Assembly (NCBI GenBank): GCA_003439945.1
Contig: QVRM01002284.1
Coordinates: forward strand, 1 to 64,000
Length of the DNA: 64,000 nucleotides
Reading direction: 5' to 3'
Source: Dermanyssus gallinae
Taxonomy: Eukaryota > Arthropoda > Arachnida > Mesostigmata > Dermanyssidae
The notes beneath the pieces were generated by a model. It made no database searches. It was given only the letters and a program-made list of their open reading frames with translations, and was not told the DNA's origin. Positions within the stretch are counted from its first letter, which is position 1, and each line of letters begins with the position of its first letter. Below, piece by piece: positions 1 through 10,465 of this stretch. The translations under genes were made by a program, and so were the position numbers.

Positions 1-81
1 AGCAGTCAATATTATGGTGATGGCCGTTGCGATTTCGTTTGATCGCTTTTCCCGTGCAACGTATCGGCGTGATTTTGAAAA

Positions 82-1125
82 ATGGAGAAAAAAGAGTTTC
101 GAGTGGTTCTCAAGCATTTTTATTTTAAAGGTTGGAATGCGACCCAAGTGACAACTGAGTTAGACGAGGTGTACGGTGACTCTGCGCCATGTTTTGCCAC
201 TGTTTCCAACTGGATTAATGAGTTAAAAAGAGGTCGCAGGAGCACCGAGGATGAACTACGTTCAGGACCCAAAAACGGCAACTGATGAGGAAAACGTGGA
301 AAAAGTGCGGAAAATCGTTGCCGCAGATAAGCGAGTGAACATTAGGGAGATAGCGGAGGCCTTGGGGATCAGTTTGGGTAGAGTGCATTTCATCCTGCAC
401 GAAAACTTGAAGATGAAAAAGCTCAGAGCAAGATGGGTGCCGGAGTTGCTCAACCAAGGCCAAAAAGACGCGCGTGTTTCCGCTTCATAGCGAAATTTGG
501 CCAAGATGTCGAAAAATCCGTCGGATTTTTGGCGCAGATTTGTGACCGTCGATGAAAGCTGGGTCCATCACTACACTCCCGAGACCCAAGAAGCATCTCG
601 TCAATGGTGTGCACCTGGTGAAGGACCTCCGAAGAGGGTGCGGACAACGGCATCGGCCGGAAAGATGATGGCTACGGTTTTTTGGGACCAACGTGGAATA
701 ATTCTGGTCGACTACCTTGAGAGCGGTAAAACGATCACGGGAGAATATTATGCAAAACTGTTGGACTGCCTGAAGCAAGAACTCATCGTGAAACGGCCCG
801 CTTTGCAGAAGAAGGTTGTCCTGTTTCACCAGGACAATGCTCCCGCACACAAGTCGCGGCAAGCAACGGCAAAACTGGCCCAACTGAGGTTCGAACTTAT
901 TGAACAACCTTCCTATTCTCCAGACCTGGCCCCTCTGATTATTTCCTCTTCGGACATTTGAAGAATAGTCTCGGTGGAAAGCGTTTTTCCAGCAATGAAG
1001 AGGTTAAGGCTGCTGTCAATGCCTATTTTCAGTCTAAAGACGCGGAATTCTACTCAAGAGGTATAAATGCTCTGAAATCTCGGTGGGAAAAGTGTATTGA
1101 GCTTCTCGGGGAGTATATCGAATAA
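82..1125 (+). pseudogene. mariner transposase pseudogene
   Basis: Cut-and-paste transposase of the mariner family. The N-terminal helix-turn-helix region begins at ATG 82 (MEKKEFRVVLKHFYFKGWNA) and the reading continues to a stop at 1123-1125. Three lesions are visible. A loss of about 2 bp near 270 shifts the frame after RSG. An in-frame TAG lies at 488-490. A 1-bp loss near 930 falls just before the third catalytic aspartate. Catalytic landmarks are VTVDESW for the first Asp, FHQDNAPAH for the second, and the SPDLAP...DYF segment for the third. Spacing between the last two is 34 residues once the frameshift is allowed for. The usual length is about 345 residues, so the gene is full length but dead. 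No host gene lies beside it. Confidence 0.93.
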
Positions 1126-1162
1126 AAAAAATTAAAAACAAGATTTGGAAAATTCTTGGTTT

Positions 1163-1190
1163 TCATTCTAAGAACTTGTTGAACTACCTG
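1163..1190 (+). repeat. 3' terminal inverted repeat of mariner
   Basis: A sequence ending AACTTGTTGAACTACCTG, 38 bp after the transposase stop. The reverse complement has the CAGGT(A/T)GTTCAACAAGTT form common to mariner ends. Its partner is outside the window. Confidence 0.8.
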
Positions 1191-1267
<77 letters not shown>

Positions 1268-1360
1268 GTTGACACGTGCAAGAAAGAGTATATATATATA
1301 TATATAATATAATATATATATACATATATATATAATATATGTATATATATAATATAAGAT
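1191..1360. repeat. (TA)n microsatellite, interrupted
   Basis: Nearly pure TA from 1191 to 1264, a 30-bp non-repeat break with CACGTTGACACGTGC, then further TA/ATAT tracts to about 1352. The mariner copy ends exactly at its left border. Open frames here (poly Tyr-Ile) come from the repeat and are not genes. Confidence 0.95.
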
Positions 1361-1770
1361 AACAGTTTTGAGCAGCATGCGGTAACATATACGTGTATGT
1401 ACATTGGTGGCTCCGGTAGCCGAGAAAAAGAAGAGGAAGGTGTCTGCGACAACGGCATAAATTAAATGGTGCCGAGAGAGAACGTGAGGGAAGAGCGAGC
1501 GTCGAAGCGTGTTGTGATCCGTGTGAAAGATGTTTCCGAAGACATCGTGTTGAAGACGAAGGCGTGGAAGTGCCGAAGTGCACGGACGGCAGCTCGGCAG
1601 CTGCCATCGAGCAAAAGCGCACGTGTGGCCGACACGGCGACATGCTGCTGATGCCGTCGAGACAAGGTGAGGAAAAGCGGTAGAGGAAAAGAAACGAACA
1701 GATGGGATGGAATAAATGTCCACTTGCCTCCTGCCGGTGGTCAGTTAGCTGTTCTGTTGCTTTCATTGGG
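1361..1770. other. unassigned sequence between TA arrays
   Basis: About 400 bp of mixed composition. Short open frames occur on both strands but none has a recognisable domain or a copy elsewhere in the window. Confidence 0.5.
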
Positions 1771-1771
1771 A

Positions 1772-1821
<50 letters not shown>

Positions 1822-1971
1822 ATATATATAGAAAAATAACAAGTTCGCTGTTATTATCATTGGTACTATTGACAAGAACTGGCGATCATTATATATATAT
1901 ATATATATATAGAAAAAATAGCAAGTTAGCTCTTATTCTTTTGGTACTATTGACAAGAACTGGCGATTACT

Positions 1972-1995
<24 letters not shown>
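1771..1995. repeat. TA arrays holding two diverged copies of a 59-bp unit
   Basis: Between TA tracts lie two related blocks, 1831-1889 and 1912-1970. Both start GAAAAA(A)TA and share GGTACTATTGACAAGAACTG followed by GCGAT. They are about 80% alike, so a TA-flanked unit was duplicated in tandem. Confidence 0.85.
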
Positions 1996-2004
<9 letters not shown>

Positions 2005-2010
<6 letters not shown>

Positions 2011-2450
2011 GCAGCACCAGCAACAATGATACCAACAACACCAAGCACAGCATCGCACTGGAATCGATCGTTTCGATCGAATTTGGGTTAATGGCCGATC
2101 ATCATCAGACTCGCTCGTCCTGGGACGACGCAAGCGACGGCAACGTGTGGCAACGGCAGCGTTGGTCACTGAAGTGCAGTGCAGAACACAAGCCGCCGGA
2201 CGCGCGCGGCGAAGTTGGCTGCTGCAGCGGCCTCGTCGCGTCGGCATAATCATCATCATCATCGTCGTCGTCATCGCCATAGCCAACCGTAGCCTGAATC
2301 ATCAGACGGTGCGCGTACGCTTAAAGTTCGAATTGTACAACGTTGCACGGTGCTTCGTGGATCAGCAGCAACAGCCGCCACACCGCCGGTAGTGGAGGCG
2401 GCCGTAGCGCTGGCGACATAAAAGACAACAATAATTGGAGGGGGGGGGGG
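2005..2450. other. unassigned, trinucleotide-rich, ends in G-run
   Basis: Contains short CAG/CAA, CATCAT and CGTCGT runs (around 2010-2030 and 2247-2278) and a run of about 10 G at 2442-2451. Open frames on both strands are low complexity. No domain was recognised. Confidence 0.5.
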
Positions 2451-2496
2451 GCTACAACAATGGCCGCAACAACACCATGGTGTACGACAATGAAGA

Positions 2497-2548
2497 CAAC
2501 AGCAACAACAACAATAACAACAACAACAACAACAGCAACAGCAGCAGC

Positions 2549-2585
<37 letters not shown>

Positions 2586-2586
2586 T
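2497..2586. repeat. (CAA)n microsatellite
   Basis: CAA/AAC trinucleotide array with a few ATA and CAG interruptions. It reads as poly Thr, Asn or Gln on one strand and poly Leu or Val on the other; neither looks genic. Confidence 0.95.
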
Positions 2587-2725
2587 TACAGCAAGCAAAA
2601 TCGATGACGATGACGGCAAACACCACAGTAATGAAGGCTGGATGGATTGGATAAACAAGCATCACATGTGGTATGCGCACTCAGTATGAGTGATTTAAAT
2701 GTGATAAAATGAAGGAGAGGTTTTA

Positions 2726-2902
2726 AGCGGAAATAACTCTGAAGTAGGTAAAACGGTTGATAACCTCAACTGAGCTGTTTTTCCTACAACATTTAGAGAT
2801 TTCATTGAGGTACAGCTGCAGATGGTTTCGGGCTTTTGATAGAATGAGAAGGTCGTCGGCATAGAACGCGTTTTCTTCTCGGCCCTTTTGCTCCTGATCA
2901 AA
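2726..2902 (-). pseudogene. isolated LINE reverse transcriptase fragment
   Basis: A 59-codon open stretch on the minus strand, bounded by stops at both ends, reads ...NAFYADDLLILSKARNHL... The YADD box (2852-2863) is the catalytic motif C of RT. The following LLILSKARNHLQLYLNEIS fits the palm-to-thumb region of non-LTR elements. Nothing before or after continues the domain, so it is an orphan piece. It matches no other RT family in the window well enough to assign. Confidence 0.72.
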
Positions 2903-2947
2903 TTATAGCAGCTGTTCTTATCAGCTTATTAACATAAGCATCAACAC

Positions 2948-2951
<4 letters not shown>

Positions 2952-2991
<40 letters not shown>
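2952..2991. repeat. (TA)n microsatellite
   Basis: About 20 uninterrupted TA units. Confidence 0.97.
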
Positions 2992-2997
<6 letters not shown>

Positions 2998-3246
2998 TTA
3001 ACATTGAGATGCAATCAAGCTGAAATAACTACATTTACGACGATAAAAGAAAACATGGTATGTCTACATAATAGATATGCAGAAGTGAGTCATTTCTTCG
3101 ATAACAAAATGTAGCGAAGTTCAAGGCGCGTTCTCCAATTTGGGTGTAACGCTGTTGAACTTATTTGTCGTAATTGCATGAGGCTTTTTTAGATTGAACA
3201 ATTTACTAGCCAGCTTGACATCTCATCAGCACGAATATTTCTCACA

Positions 3247-3285
<39 letters not shown>

Positions 3286-4137
3286 ATCAACCTACACGTT
3301 ATTGTGCTAATGCGTATATATATATATATATTTTTTTTTTACAAAATATATATCTACAAACACGTTACAGTGCTAATGCTCGTTTTAGTTAACTGTTTAA
3401 AGATATTATGTAGAAATATTTAATCACTTTAGTTTATTGTTTGCATTTTGTTCAACATTATTGTCCTATACAACGCTTATTATTTATACGTTTTTTTAAA
3501 ACATTTTAAAGTATATAATATGTCGCGTATTGCATGAAATTAAATCAATTAGCTTGTACAATTAAACGGATCGCACTTTGGTTAAGCAGTGACGCGTTCT
3601 CACTTGAGGTTCACGTTCTACGTATTGGTGATGTTAGTAATCATCTAAAATGCTCTTTAAAGGGACGTTTAAAAGACACCAACTATACCCCACCAGCTCA
3701 CACGACCCCACGGACAACGCAATCTATTTATGATATTGGCACAAAACAGAGTTTGTCCTGAATGTCACGTTGTGGACTAATCTACCTACCTGTCTAGCGG
3801 TAACAGAGACTCAGCTGTTTGGGCAGTCCACAAGTAACGCACACCGTCAGCATGCCGGCACAAACGCGTATATGGAGAAGACCGAGAAGGCTCCGATCGG
3901 TGCACTAAAACAAATGCACTCAGTCGCTGCAGGCCACTCCCTGACACGCGTAGCGCTCCTGTACGAGCTACTGAGCGAGCACTTTGCGTCCACACCTTGC
4001 CGGCTTACCACCCACAACCACTATATGCTCATGTTCCAAGGATAATGTAACTCCAGCACTGTACAAACTGTGTCGTCACTTCATAGAGGATCTCAACTGC
4101 ACTACAGGAACTATTGTTGTTCACCCGATGACGCGCA

Positions 4138-4169
<32 letters not shown>

Positions 4170-4602
4170 ATTAACAATGCCAACTAAAAGTATCCCAAAA
4201 CGTATATGCATCAAATGTTTTCAGGTTTCAGTGGCGACTGCTACCTGTGACGCGACAAATGCACGTTGAAAACGACGTGTCAAAGATTACGTTCTATCCA
4301 CGCAAAGATGGTGTAAATAAAGACTTGCACGCATTGCAAACGCTTGCACGCGTGTACAACTCCGCTAGACTCACTGCACGGTCAGAGATACCACGTCGCC
4401 GGTCATTGGTAGTGCTACTAAAGTTAGAGAGAAACGAACTCAACAGGCCAGGGAAGATTGTACGTTACGTAATGCTGATTCTTCTAACAACAATGCATTT
4501 GCGCACTAATGGAATATGCTCAATGCTTAGTTGTCTATGTGAAGAAAGCACTTAGTCAATATAAATCGCTCCAAATACGTAAACAGATAATAATGATAAT
4601 AA
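2992..4602. other. no recognisable gene; short TA tracts
   Basis: AT-rich stretch with small TA tracts at 3253-3277, 3316-3330 and 4139-4164. Several open frames of 60-100 codons occur, but none has a domain, repeat copy or motif I recognise. From 3660 to 4560 composition is closer to 45% GC, and it may be remains of an unrecognised repeat. Confidence 0.5.
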
Positions 4603-6028
4603 TAATAATAATATTTTTTTAACAAGGGTTTATTTTACCAATATGTACATGTGTCACAATTATCAATATATTACTTATATAATATCTACAATATTGCTTA
4701 TATTATTCTTAATGCTTGAGTGTCGGTGACCACTCAGCATCATCTTGGCGTTGCCTCTCTGTAATTCTAATGACACTCTCTGTCGGAGGAAAGCGGTCGA
4801 TTTTGGCTCCGCTGTGGCCTCGAAGAGCTTCTTCCCAAGCTCCTTTGTCACTTTGAGTGCATCCTTGCCCCAAACACCAGATGACTCGAGGCCGAACGCC
4901 ATTACAACGTGGTCCTCAAGGAGATGCGCGTATAAGCGCCGTTTGTGCATCTCCCGTTGGTGGATAATGTTGCCGACGCCCGCGTTGGCTAGTGCACGAT
5001 AGCCGAGGGCGTACGTGTCGGAGACGGTGACTTCCCATGCCAGCGGCCGATTGCGGTCCCAGTCTCGGCTGGTAAGGCCGTCCGGTCGACGCTTGTCGTC
5101 GCTCTGTAGTCCACTAGGCTCCAGTGTGACGCGGTAGCCGGCTTGTCTGAAAGCGCGCCCGAGGATGTCATTAATGGCATCGTGGCGGCCCTGCGTAGGC
5201 CCAGCCAGCTTTGTGCAACTAAGTCGGTGCAGGCCACTGTTCATCCACCGTTCCACCACACGGGCATGCCTCTGTCTCAAACATGGCAATGCCAAGTCTG
5301 AGGCCACTGGCGGCACGGAAGTGGTCATCAGCCAGCTTACTGCCGACTAGCTCGGACGGAAACACGTCAAGCCACGCTCCGGCAGCGTCGGATGATGCCG
5401 CTTTCAGTCTAATGCCGTCTATATCTAACTCACAGGCAGACAGAAGAGTTAAGTGGGTAGCCTGAGTGGCGATTTGGTCCCACCCCTTCTGCCTAGTGAC
5501 CTGTTCCTCAGAAGGACGACCAGACTGACGCGCGTCCCAGATCCGAATAGCGTCTTGTTGGTGGCTGATGAGTCCGCCGGTAGTAGCGGCCACTGCAGAG
5601 GCGCAGCTATGCGATGAAGCAAGAAAAGCGGGCAAGGCAAGGTCCGTGGCTGAGCGAATGCCCATTCCACCCAGCCGGACCGATAGGCTTGCCTGCATCC
5701 ATGCCTTATCATCGAGCGTCAGGTCAAGGATGTATTCCAAGGCTCTCCTCACTTGGTCGTCAAGGTCCAAAGTTTCTGATGGCAAAAGGAAGGTAGGTGA
5801 GGTCCGTAGTACATACAGGACCTTTTGTACTTCCATTGCGTGCCGAAGCAGAAAGTAGGCTTGATGTCTACCGAGATGACCCAGCCTCTGGTAAAGTCGG
5901 GAGAGTTGTTCTCCCTTTTCGGCCAGTACCGGGCCGATCATTTCGGGGAAGACCGCCGTACCCAGCAGGTCCAGTTCACACCGGTCTTTTACAAGGATGC
6001 CCGAGAGGTTGCTGTTAAATTCTGTTAA

Positions 6029-6029
<1 letters not shown>
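4603..6029 (-). mobile_element. REL-A LINE copy 1, 5'-truncated
   Basis: A non-LTR retrotransposon 3' part, closely matching the copy at 58915-60600 over its length. Its 5' break lies inside RT at about 6026 and abuts an (AAT)n/(ATT)n array directly. Its 3' end (read on the minus strand) runs AATAAACCCTTGTTAAAAAA into (ATT)n at 4603-4613. Read in element orientation, both flanks are ATT repeats. The C-terminal REL-like domain suggests the R2/R4 group of LINEs. Within that group, R4/Dong elements are known to insert into TAA repeats; membership here is inferred. Confidence 0.85.
4675..6029 (-). pseudogene. REL-A pol pseudogene: RT end + CCHC-like + REL
   Basis: Open from the truncation near 6029 to about 5240, then continuing in another frame to a stop at 4675. 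A single extra base near 5240 (GAACAGTGG against GAACGTGG in copy 2) causes the shift. It encodes the region after the RT catalytic box, then a Cys/His cluster (CPCGG...HRLSC) and a DDKRRPDG...W(E/D)VTVSDT segment. RPDG followed about 15 residues later by W-x-VTV fits a PD-(D/E)XK-like active site. This copy has WEVTV where copy 2 has WDVTV, so a second active-site residue may also be changed. It ends in a conserved FLRQRVSLELQRGNA tail. Confidence 0.85.
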
Positions 6030-6067
<38 letters not shown>

Positions 6068-6113
6068 TATTATTATTATTATTATTATTATCATTTTTAT
6101 TATTATTATCATT
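6027..6113. repeat. palindromic (AAT)n/(ATT)n array
   Basis: About 12 TAA units (6030-6066) switch to about 15 TTA units (6067-6113), so the array is a large inverted repeat able to fold on itself. It lies between REL-B copy 2 and REL-A copy 1. The same switch occurs at 58653-58747 between the same two families. Confidence 0.95.
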
Positions 6114-6139
6114 TTTTTATTCAATTTTTCAGTATTTCC

Positions 6140-6436
6140 CTACAATTGTGGGACCCAAACGTGTACCCGCGTAGGCTCACCCCCCCTCCTCAATCCATAG
6201 AGCCGATGATAGCGGCGGCGTTTCCCCTACACACTGCGAGCGAGAGTTGCTGACGCAGAAACTCGCCCTCGCGCTGGTCACCCGTGTTAGCACTAATTTT
6301 GACACCTAGGTCTTTGAGGAGGATACTTGTGCTCTTGCTGATCGGGCCCATCGTTTCCATGGCGACAGGTACGAAGTGATATCTCCTCCCCAAATCAGAG
6401 TATTTGCGTTTCTTTGCGATCTCGGCATGTTCAGCA
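6140..6436 (-). mobile_element. REL-B LINE copy 2, C-terminal tail
   Basis: Minus-strand frame from about 6436 to the stop near 6190. It carries AEHAEIAKKRKYSDLGRRYH, then VPVAMETMGP and FLRQQLSLAVCRGNAAAI, matching the copy at 58084-58581 residue for residue over most of its length. Only the last ~80 residues plus the 3' UTR remain. The 5' end abuts an A-rich tract and the 3' end faces the AAT array. The function would be the end of a LINE polyprotein; this piece is not functional alone. Confidence 0.85.
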
Positions 6437-6437
6437 A

Positions 6438-6466
6438 CAAAAAAAAAAAAGAAAAAAAAAAAAGAA
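6438..6466 (+). repeat. A-rich tract between two REL-B pieces
   Basis: AACAAAAAAAAAAAAGAAAAAAAAAAAAGAAAG-type tract. It separates two different REL-B copies, and may be the residual target or tail of one of them. Confidence 0.8.
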
Positions 6467-6485
6467 AGCTATGCCTCGCGTCGTG

Positions 6486-7093
6486 CTACTGTGAGTTCTC
6501 AAATGCGTTTAGCTAAATTTTTTAGGAACAAGGCAGTTATCGTAGTGATGGGTCTTAGGGTCTCCATTGCAATAGGTACAAACATTTATCCCAGGTGATG
6601 TAAGTATGTTATTGCCGCCGTGCATGAAGCCATCATGTCCCACACTGAACATTTCCCAGATGCTCATATTGGGATATCACTTTATCAGGCCGTGCCCCAC
6701 CAGTAGCTGTCAAGGCTCTTTGCTCGAGAATGGATAGTATACCGGTTTCTCTAAGGGCATGTCTAGAGAGCATATCGGGGCTTTTCTGACAACACAGCTA
6801 CTCTAGGCTACTAGGATGATCTTGAGGGCAGGGCCTTGAGCCAGCCTCCATTTAAGGAATCTTATCCCCATATAAGCACGCTGCTCTTGGTTTATCCAGG
6901 TTTTCTAGAAACTTTCAGGCCGATTTGCCTGCTTATGTATTTATCCAGGTCATGGTTAATGAAACGTTCTTCTGTAGGACAGCGATCAGTAGCAAGCAGC
7001 AACATTTCCTGGGTAACAGCAAGCCTTATAAGAAGGCATGCTTTTGTTTTGAAATTGTTGTTTAGAACTTTATTTATCTTTGCTAGCATCGCA
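6486..7093 (-). pseudogene. REL-B LINE copy 3, heavily decayed
   Basis: Read on the minus strand, scattered frames match the REL-B/REL-A plan. A post-RT region has LDKYISRQIGL and MGIR near 7000-6840. Next comes RETGILSILEQRALTATGG with ARPDKV near 6740-6660, then GKCSVWDMMASCTAA near 6640-6610. FVPIAMETL follows near 6580-6550. The REL landmarks RPD and WD are present, but at least three frameshifts and several stops intervene. The next repeat (copy 2) begins 50 bp further on. This copy keeps sequence upstream of copy 2's break, so the two are separate insertions. Confidence 0.7.
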
Positions 7094-7500
7094 GGAAGTT
7101 AGAATTTCTGTGTATGAACGCGGGGCATCCTCGCAGATTCGTAGTTGAAGCTTGAATCTCTATACGCAGAGTGCTGTTTGTAGGTGCATGCTTATCCTTA
7201 GAAGTCGTTCATCCTCAGAAGAACCCTTTTCTTTGCTGATAACACTCGCATAGATTCACAGATGCGCCTAGAACCTGCTAATTTAGCTTAAACTTCTCTC
7301 GCCTAGGCTTACGCTACGGTGATCTTCGTTTGATGCTAGCCCTATTATTTTCTGAAAATCGGCTGCGCGCGACCGCCACCAGGGGACACTAGCCTGGCTG
7401 AGACCTGCACTCGTTGACACTCTGTCATTGGTAGGCGGTTAATTATTGACTTAGCTGGTTTTTGCAATAGACCCGGTTCGGTGGGCATTTTTTCGGTCTC
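7094..7500. other. no recognisable gene
   Basis: About 400 bp upstream of REL-B copy 3 on its strand. It may be more decayed REL-B pol, but I see no motif. Confidence 0.4.
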
Positions 7501-7604
<104 letters not shown>

Positions 7605-7745
7605 AAGAAAAAATTATTTATTTAGGAATTTAATATATATACATGTGAATGTTTGAATCCACGGCACCAATGGCTCACTCCTCATCTATCACTTGTGTCC
7701 GAGTGGGAGTCTTGTCCGACCCCTGACGCGAAGACGCGGGTCCAT

Positions 7746-8030
7746 CTAGTCTTTCATAGTTCCGAGCACCGAAATCGCGTTACCTCTCTGAATCTCTAGG
7801 GAAAGCCGTTGACAGAAGAAAGTGCCCGCCCTCTTGTCCATCGTAGCCTGCTGTAAAGCGTCGCCAACCTGGGAAATTAGCGTGGTTGTGAGGGGCCCAG
7901 GGCCACCCAGCGTCTCGAATGCGAAGGGTGAAAAGTGGTACGCCCGGCCTAAGTTCGCATACTTTCTTATCTTTGATGTCTCGGCGCGGGAAGCGGCAGT
8001 TCCTGGGCGAGAAGCGCCGGGACCGACTTT
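7746..8030 (-). pseudogene. REL-C LINE C-terminal tail
   Basis: Minus-strand frame of about 90 codons, open from the TA array at 8040 to a stop at 7746-7748. It reads GTAASRAETSKIRKYANLGR, then HFSPFAFETLGGPG, and FFCQRLSLEIQRGNAISVLG. The order (RKY, F-x-P-x-x-x-ETLG, QRLSLxxQRGNA) is the same as in REL-A and REL-B, but the sequence is clearly another family. It is 5'-truncated at the TA array. No RT or RPDG motif remains. Confidence 0.78.
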
Positions 8031-8035
8031 ATTTT

Positions 8036-8136
<101 letters not shown>

Positions 8137-8409
8137 CCCTGCTACATTTACCGCTAGTAGTGAGTTGGTAATGAAGGAAATTAATAAAACACAATTATTA
8201 TCAAGTGAACTTCCGACGAGTTCACAACGTCGCTTTGAAATAACTGAGCTTATGTTCTTTATTTATCACATTAAACATGCGGAAAGTACGTTTGCTCTCC
8301 ATGCACGTGTACCCCTACCAGTCGCTCCTTCAATATCCCATATTAATAGACCGGGACATCCTGCCCTTAAGCCATTTTTTAGCCCCCAAATTTTACCCAC
8401 AGATCCGAC

Positions 8410-8520
8410 ACCATCTGTATTAGCCATGACTTCGTGAGGGGAACCCGGCCCTCCTAGCGTCTCAAACGCCAGCGGTGAGAACACATGTGTGCGGCGCTAA
8501 ACCTCCGCGTAGTTTCGGAA
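8410..8520 (-). pseudogene. REL-C-like fragment, second copy
   Basis: On the minus strand RNYAEV, a stop, RRTHVFSPLAFETLGGPG matches the REL-C tail at about 7950-7860. Similarity fades after the Gly-Pro-Gly, and a downstream open frame to 8266 does not resemble the rest of the tail. A short, diverged remnant. Confidence 0.6.
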
Positions 8521-8658
8521 CTGGACACTCGGCTCCTTACGATGTCTTTACCATTCCTGAAGTCTAGATACGTCTGTAGGGCTATGTATATGCTTTGTCA
8601 CTGGCGCCACTGGCTGGCCACCGAGTAACGGGATAATCTCGCCCGACTCTGGTAAGCA

Positions 8659-8845
8659 TAGTAGGCTTCCTACGTCTGCGCCTTGCGACCGGAGGAGACA
8701 CATATTTGCGCGGGTTCGAACCCCACCGTTGCACATTTGTATTTGTCGCGGTCCGTCTATGAAGCAATGTGAAAAACAGTTCCGTGGACGTTTAATCTTG
8801 GCTGAAAGTCAGCTCCGAAAGGATTTTTTTTTAGTAGGCTTCGTA
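8659..8845 (+). mobile_element. SINE-A copy 1, 5'-truncated
   Basis: tRNA-derived SINE body (8673-8831) with a Pol III box B (GGTTCGAACCC), the CACCGTTGCACATTTGTATT segment and a T-rich tail. It lacks the tRNA 5' part. It is flanked by TAGTAGGCTTC(C/G)TA at 8659-8672 and 8832-8845, a 14-bp target duplication with one mismatch, so the truncation happened at insertion. Confidence 0.88.
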
Positions 8846-9639
8846 AGCTACCCAGCTCTAATGGGCGACGGGGCGTTATGGAGCAAATCGTTCTTACGAC
8901 TCGGCGGGCGGTTCAAACACATCTATCTGAATCACCACCTCCACCAACACACATGGTGTCGTGTTATTATCGAGATCTTTCGAGACATACGGAGACTGGT
9001 CGCTTCCCCTATCGACGACTCATTCAGTCGTAGGGCGCGTGTACGCACGTCAAACGTGAATTCGCTAAAATGAAAAATGCGCCATTCACTAGTACAGCGT
9101 GGTTGAATCAGCTCATAAATACCAACGTTTAACAGAAGAGACGTAAGATGTGGCAAAGTGAGCTCGGTCGTCCGTTCTGTTTCTTTATCTGTGGGTGGCT
9201 GGTGTTCCCTGCTGCTGCTGCTGGAATCGAATTTTCTATAGCGACAGCGTTCACCACGTCGTCGTGGTGAACGCGTCAAATCCGCCTATTTCGCTGGATG
9301 ACTGACTGGCTGTTCATTATCATTAATCATCACGGTGTGTGATGACAGCCTACGCTTTTCCATCAATCCACTACTACTAAGCGCCAGTGGTGTAGTGGAA
9401 TCACACACGCTTACTACTACTACTATTACTACTAGCAGGGCAGCACATGTAAGCAAGGCGCCTGTAGTCTGGTAATTATCGTGCCTGTCGTCGGTGTCTG
9501 TAATAGAAGATGTGCGTAGTATTCAGATTTTTTCACTAGATTGCCCCCGGCAGCGCAGACGAAACTGGAGGCTTCCGGCTCCCATCAATCCCGCTGCTGT
9601 CTGCATCAACACATGTAAAAGTGTCTGTGTGTGTGTGTT
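8846..9639. other. no recognisable gene; 10-bp-stem hairpin at 9249-9272
   Basis: Mixed sequence. GTTCACCACG and CGTGGTGAAC face each other across a 4-base loop at 9249-9272. Short CTA/TAC runs occur near 9412-9435. Frames at 8729-9073 and 8932-9279 have no known domain. Confidence 0.5.
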
Positions 9640-10130
9640 CGTTTAACGATAGTTTCGCCTCCAACTCAACTGAGCTGGTGCGTGGCGGAGGCACCAGTTG
9701 TTGTTGTTGTTGTTGTTGTTGTTGCTGTTGCTGTTGTTGTTGTTGCTGTTGTTGTTGTTGCTGTTGTTGTTGGTGGTGTTAATGCTGTTGTTGATGTTGT
9801 TAGTGTTGTTGTTGTTGTTGCTGTTGCTGATGTAGTTGCTGTAGTTATACGTTTAACGATAGTTTCGCCTCCAACTCAACTGAGCTGGTGCGTGGCGGAG
9901 GCACCAGTTGTTGTTGTTGTTGTTATTCTTGTTGTTGTTGTTGTTGTTGCTGTTGTTGTTGGTGGTGTTAATGCTGTTGTTGTTGTTGTTGCTGTTGTTG
10001 TTGGTGGTGTTAATGCTGTTGTTGATGTTGTTAGTGTTGTTGTTGATGTTGTTGCTGTTGCTGATGTAGTTGCTGTAGTTATTGTTGTTTCTGTTGTTTT
10101 TGCTGCTGTTGTTGTCGTTACAGTTTCTGC
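9640..10130. repeat. (GTT)n region with 210-bp tandem duplication
   Basis: A block starting CGTTTAACGATAGTTTCGCC occurs at 9640 and again at 9850, each followed by the same ~65 bp and then GTT/GCT trinucleotide runs. A smaller block with GTGGTGTTAATGCTG recurs at 9773, 9961 and 10004. The open frame (poly Val or Thr) is repeat-born and is not a supported gene. Confidence 0.92.
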
Positions 10131-10465
10131 GCCTTCTGAATCACAAATTAACTTGTTTTGGTCATGATTAGCTTCTTTCTTCCTCCTTTGCCTGCCCCTC
10201 TCGTGACGTACGAATTTATTCAGATCTGTCAATTCTGTTGTTGACAATACTGTAACCCTTTACTATTCTGATTGTTGCTATTGTGGCCACTACACACACA
10301 CACACAATTATTCATATTACTGTTGTAACCGCTAAATCTGTCAAGCCGCGACTAACGAACTGTCCGTCGTTTCGTTGCTGCGTTAATACTGGCATGCTGA
10401 TTTGAGGACAGCAATATTGTTACTACATCGGCCGTGCTGACTAAATGCTCACCTAATATTTAGTA

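Larger units (their letters stand above)
1..1190 (+). mobile_element. mariner-type DNA transposon, 5' end outside window
   Basis: Decayed Tc1/mariner-superfamily copy. It contains a mariner transposase with D,D34D spacing and ends at 1190 with a terminal repeat whose reverse complement begins CAGGTAGTTCAACAAGTTC, a typical mariner end. A TA follows at once (1191-1192), as expected for a TA target, although the flank is itself a (TA)n array, so the duplication cannot be proved. The left inverted repeat is not seen and should lie before base 1. Confidence 0.9.

Noticed and set aside
1050..1766. 238-codon open frame on the minus strand
   Set aside because: Much of it is (TA)n read as Tyr-Ile; the rest has no domain, homologue in the window or sensible start.
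2343..2689. Poly-Thr / poly-Asn / poly-Leu proteins
   Set aside because: All frames of a (CAA)n array are open; low-complexity translation is not evidence of a gene.
5997..6200. Poly-isoleucine frames at the AAT arrays
   Set aside because: Repeat translation only.
8266..8484. Whole 72-codon minus-strand frame as REL-C tail
   Set aside because: Only about the first 20 residues match REL-C; the rest shows no QRGNA tail or other similarity.
9631..10167. 178-codon open frame, valine-rich
   Set aside because: Made by GTT/GCT trinucleotides and a 210-bp duplication. Other frames across the array are open too.
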